Source: JBEKYD01 sp052148435
Lineage (GTDB): Bacteria; Acidobacteriota; Terriglobia; Bryobacterales; Bryobacteraceae
Length of the DNA: 64,000 bases
Assembly (NCBI GenBank): GCA_052148435.1
Contig: JBKQIF010000151.1
Location: 12,294-76,293, forward strand
Direction of reading: 5' to 3'
The notes under the pieces: generated by a model
What the model was told of the DNA's origin: nothing
The model's input: only the letters and a program-made list of their open reading frames with translations
Databases searched by the model: none
Shown here: positions 61,451 through 64,000 of the stretch, piece by piece
Numbering within the stretch: position 1 is the first letter of the stretch
Layout: every line of letters begins with the position of its first letter
Program-made: the position numbers and the translations under genes

Positions 61451-61851
61451 GGCTTCTCTCGACGGCGGTGGGCGGCGCGATCTGCGGCGCGCTCGTTTTT
61501 GGCGTCTGGCCGGAGATGTGGAAGAGCTACGGCATTATGGGCGGTTGGCTGGCCGCCACAATTGTGATCGGCATCTGCTGGTACATGAACCACTGGATCG
61601 GGATCATCTGGAACGAGCCGGGCCGGATCTGGGTCGACCAGGGTTGGGCGGTCAGTTCCTCCGGCATCGTGTGGGCGGTGGTGCGCTTCCATTCCGAGTT
61701 TGCGCAGTGCCTGCCCACGCTGATCTGCTGCCTGATCGGCGGAGGGCTGGCCGGAGTGCTGGCGGCGAAGCTGAAGAAGCACCATCCGAGTTTCAACCGG
61801 AACGGCGCCGGCCTGCCGGCCGAATCGCGGGAGCCAGTATGTATGAAATGA
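61447..61851 (+). CDS. Small membrane protein, subunit 1 of a possible transporter
   Basis: A 134-residue protein with four hydrophobic segments (STAVGGAICGALVFGVWPEM, GGWLAATIVIGICWYMNHW, TLICCLIGGGLAGVLAAKL). The start overlaps the lipoprotein stop (ATGA). It pairs with the next gene, which has the same type of layout; I recall annotation of such pairs, near FGGY kinases, as putative sugar-alcohol transporter subunits of the Lin0368 type, but this is from memory. Function not established. Confidence 0.6.
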   Translation: MRLLSTAVGGAICGALVFGVWPEMWKSYGIMGGWLAATIVIGICWYMNHWIGIIWNEPGRIWVDQGWAVSSSGIVWAVVRFHSEFAQCLPTLICCLIGGGLAGVLAAKLKKHHPSFNRNGAGLPAESREPVCMK

Positions 61852-62330
61852 TGTCGCACTATGCGGGCTCGATCGGCATGCCGCCGGTCAGCATACTTAC
61901 CACCGTCTTCGGAGCCTTCTGCGTCGCTTTCACCGTGATTATCTGCTGGGGCAGGCTGGTGGAAGACTTCGGCCCGATTGGGGGCATGATGGCGGCTGCA
62001 TTCATCGTCGGCACCTTTTGGGTAATGAATCATAAGCTGCCGGGCTTTGGCATTAACCCCGAGTTGATTCCGCATCCGGAGGGAGGCTCCAAGCAATTCG
62101 GCTTGATCTATCAGGGCTTCCGCGGAGCGGCTCCATGGGTGGACATGGGTACGGCTATCGCCGCGGGCATGTGGGTATGTGGGTTGTGCGAAACCAGCCG
62201 CGGCGGCAGACGGCGGGCCGCGGCGGAATCCGGGCCGCGGGTTCTGGCGACAGTCCTCGGGGGCGCCATCGGCGGAGCGATGGTTGGGCTGATCGGTTGG
62301 ACCGGCGCCAACCTGTTTGGCTATAAGTGA
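61839..62330 (+). CDS. Small membrane protein, subunit 2 of a possible transporter
   Basis: A 163-residue protein with about four hydrophobic segments (VSILTTVFGAFCVAFTVII, GGMMAAAFIVGTFWVMNH, WVDMGTAIAAGMWVCGLC, LGGAIGGAMVGLIGWTGANL). The ATG at 61839 has GGGAG five bases upstream and overlaps the previous gene by 13 bp. Shared layout and coupled translation suggest a heteromeric membrane complex with the preceding protein. Confidence 0.6.
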   Translation: MYEMMSHYAGSIGMPPVSILTTVFGAFCVAFTVIICWGRLVEDFGPIGGMMAAAFIVGTFWVMNHKLPGFGINPELIPHPEGGSKQFGLIYQGFRGAAPWVDMGTAIAAGMWVCGLCETSRGGRRRAAAESGPRVLATVLGGAIGGAMVGLIGWTGANLFGYK

Positions 62331-62347
62331 CCAGCGGAGCCCGTCCA

Positions 62348-63874
62348 ATGGCGAAATACCTTTTGGCGCACGACTTGGGCACCAGCGGCAACAAGGCGAC
62401 GTTGTACACCACCGAGGGCAGTCTGGTCGCCAGCCGCACCTGCTCATACGACACCCGCTTCTTCAACGGAAACTGGGCCGAACAGGAGCCTCGGGACTGG
62501 TGGAGCGCGGTATGCCGCTCCACCCGGGAACTGCTCATCGAGGCCAAGGCCGATGCATCGGAGGTGGCCGTGGTGGCGCTCAGCGGGCAGATGATGGGCT
62601 GCACGCCGGTAGACCGAGATGGCAATCCACTGCGTCCCTCCATGCTCTACTGCGACCAAAGGGCCACCCGGCAAGCCGCGCAGGTGCTCTCCGGAATCGA
62701 TCAAAAGAGCTTCTACGACATCGCCGGCCACCGCGTCAGCGCCTCCTACTCGCTGGAAAAGTTGATGTGGATCCGCGACAATGAGCCGGAAATCTACGCC
62801 CGCACTTATAAGACGCTGTGCGCCAAGGATTACATCAACTGCTGCCTGACCGGGCGCATGGCCACGGATTACTCGGATGCTACCGGAACCAATGCCTTCG
62901 ACCTCAACACATTCCGCTGGTCGGAGAAAATCATCGGCTTGGCAGGGCTGGACGGAGAGAAATTTCCGGAGGCGCTGCCATCCACCGCCATCTTGGGAAC
63001 GGTCGTGTCGCGCGCCGCCCGCGAGACCGGTTTGAAGCAAGGCACGCCGGTAGCGGTTGGGGGCGGAGACGGAAGTTGCGCGGGCGTGGGGGTGGGCTCG
63101 ATCAGGCCCGGAACGGCCTATAATTACCTGGGCTCGTCATCCTGGGTGGGGCTGACTGTCGAAAAGCCGATCGTCGATAGCGAGATGCGTACCATGAACT
63201 GGGCCCACTGTGTGCCGGGCTATCTGCATCCCAGCGGCACCATGCAGACGGCCGGTTCCAGCCACAACTGGCTGAAGAACACTCTCTGCCAGGCGGAGGT
63301 GCGGCAGGCCGCCACGCGAGGCGTCAGCCCCTACCAGTTGATCGACGAAGCGGTGGCGAGCGTGCCCGCCGGGTCCAACGGAGTCTTGTTTCTGCCGTAC
63401 ATGTTGGGCGAGCGGACGCCGTGGTGGAATCCCAACGCGCGCGGAGCGTTTGTCGGGCTCAGCCTGGCAACGCGGCGCGAGGACATGCTTCGAGCCGTGA
63501 TCGAAGGCATCACCATGAACCTCGGCATCATCGTGAACATCTTTCGCGGCCACGTGCCCATCGATACGATCACGGTCATCGGCGGCGGGGCGCGCAGCGA
63601 GGTGTGGAGGCAGATCATGGCGGACGTTTATGGATGCCCGGTGCAATCGCTCAACTTCCTGGAGGAAGCCACCTCCATGGGCGCGGCGGTGATCGGGGGG
63701 GTGGCGGCCGGCCTGTTCCCCGATTTCGACGTCATTCATCGGTTCGTCCGGGTGGACTGCAGCGCCACACCCAACGCGGAAAATCGAGAAATATACAGCA
63801 GGCTGATGCCTGTGTTCGAGAAGACCTATCGTTCGCTGGTGGAAGTCTACGACGATCTGGCGAAGTTGAACTGA
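62348..63874 (+). CDS. FGGY-family carbohydrate kinase (xylulokinase-like)
   Basis: A 508-residue kinase. It begins MAKYLLAHDLGTSGNKATLY, the phosphate-1 loop; an in-frame GTG at 62327 would add seven residues. FGGY landmarks: WAEQEPRDWWSAVCRSTREL, LSGQMMGCTPVDRDGNPL, TDYSDATGTNAFDLNT, VGGGDGSCAGVGVG (catalytic Asp region), YLGSSSWVGLTV and ITVIGGGARSEVWRQIMADV. It phosphorylates a sugar or polyol, here presumably imported through the two small membrane proteins. Last gene of the GH105 operon. Confidence 0.9.
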   Translation: MAKYLLAHDLGTSGNKATLYTTEGSLVASRTCSYDTRFFNGNWAEQEPRDWWSAVCRSTRELLIEAKADASEVAVVALSGQMMGCTPVDRDGNPLRPSMLYCDQRATRQAAQVLSGIDQKSFYDIAGHRVSASYSLEKLMWIRDNEPEIYARTYKTLCAKDYINCCLTGRMATDYSDATGTNAFDLNTFRWSEKIIGLAGLDGEKFPEALPSTAILGTVVSRAARETGLKQGTPVAVGGGDGSCAGVGVGSIRPGTAYNYLGSSSWVGLTVEKPIVDSEMRTMNWAHCVPGYLHPSGTMQTAGSSHNWLKNTLCQAEVRQAATRGVSPYQLIDEAVASVPAGSNGVLFLPYMLGERTPWWNPNARGAFVGLSLATRREDMLRAVIEGITMNLGIIVNIFRGHVPIDTITVIGGGARSEVWRQIMADVYGCPVQSLNFLEEATSMGAAVIGGVAAGLFPDFDVIHRFVRVDCSATPNAENREIYSRLMPVFEKTYRSLVEVYDDLAKLN

Positions 63875-63876
63875 GT

Positions 63877-63989
63877 CGACGCATTTCCGGGCAACCGCTC
63901 CCTGGCGGTCGCGGCTCGGAAACGCGCGAATTCGCCGACGCATTTCCGGGCAACCGCTCCCTGGCGGTCGCGGCTCGGAAACGCGCGAA
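63877..63989. repeat. Tandem pair of family 4 repeats (59-bp period)
   Basis: A 54-bp sequence at 63877-63930 is repeated exactly at 63936-63989, a 59-bp period. Each contains CAACCGCTCCCTGGCGGTCG, the same core as the copy at 56351. Both copies directly follow the kinase gene, at the end of the operon. Repeats may continue past the window. Confidence 0.85.
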
Positions 63990-64000
63990 ACCGAGCCGCG

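Overview
The window is about 64 kb of GC-rich DNA that looks like chromosome from an acidobacterium close to Solibacter/Bryobacteraceae. The lineage call rests on gene content: an SBBP beta-propeller protein ending in the C-terminal domain first defined in Solibacter (1600-4716), an oar-type TonB receptor with a carboxypeptidase-regulatory N-terminus (44061-47438), a remnant of an acidobacterial duplicated orphan permease (22912-22992), a protein of the ANRANAKKSTGPKTPAGK family (35444-36286), DUF1080 and many Tat/Sec-exported enzymes. I saw no rRNA, tRNA, CRISPR array, transposase or phage gene.

Layout. 1-13.1 kb: end of a transhydrogenase gene, a ROK kinase, two large secreted proteins (SBBP and an S53 peptidase) convergent on a repeat, then esterase, phosphoesterase, PHP phosphatase, lipoprotein and thioredoxin-fold genes. 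13.2-19.4 kb: a giant secreted protein joining a six-hairpin-glycosidase-like domain to a metal-less M24 fold, two dead gene fragments (GH95 and cupin) and a type-B carboxylesterase. 19.5-22.8 kb: a two-gene conflict-type system, a trypsin-P-loop NTPase-TPR protein with a Trypco1 partner, flanked by gene debris and a repeat island. 23.4-26.2 kb: a cobalt/nickel ECF transporter (CbiMN-CbiQ-CbiO). 27.4-34.1 kb: an RND efflux operon. 34.1-43.7 kb: hypothetical proteins, two divergent lactate permeases and several enzymes that look exported although their families normally work in the cytosol. 44.0-52.6 kb: TonB receptor, DUF1080 protein and a tight MFS-ferredoxin-Cys-rich protein-amidohydrolase operon.

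52.7-63.9 kb is a sugar-acid/pectin-fragment catabolic region: Gfo/Idh oxidoreductase, gluconate permease, zinc dehydrogenase and a GntR regulator on the minus strand; then, on the plus strand, a cupin phosphoglucose-isomerase/shikimate-dehydrogenase-like fusion, a GH105 hydrolase, a lactonase-like lipoprotein, two small membrane proteins and an FGGY kinase. Nearly the same operator-like sequence precedes the fusion gene (57281) and the GH105 operon (58972), which suggests that the nearby GntR protein controls both.

Several families of short palindromic repeats are scattered between genes. One double-hairpin family sits at gene 3' ends: in one case the stop codon lies inside the repeat, in another it abuts it, and a separate 39-bp repeat carries the stop codon of the S53 peptidase gene.
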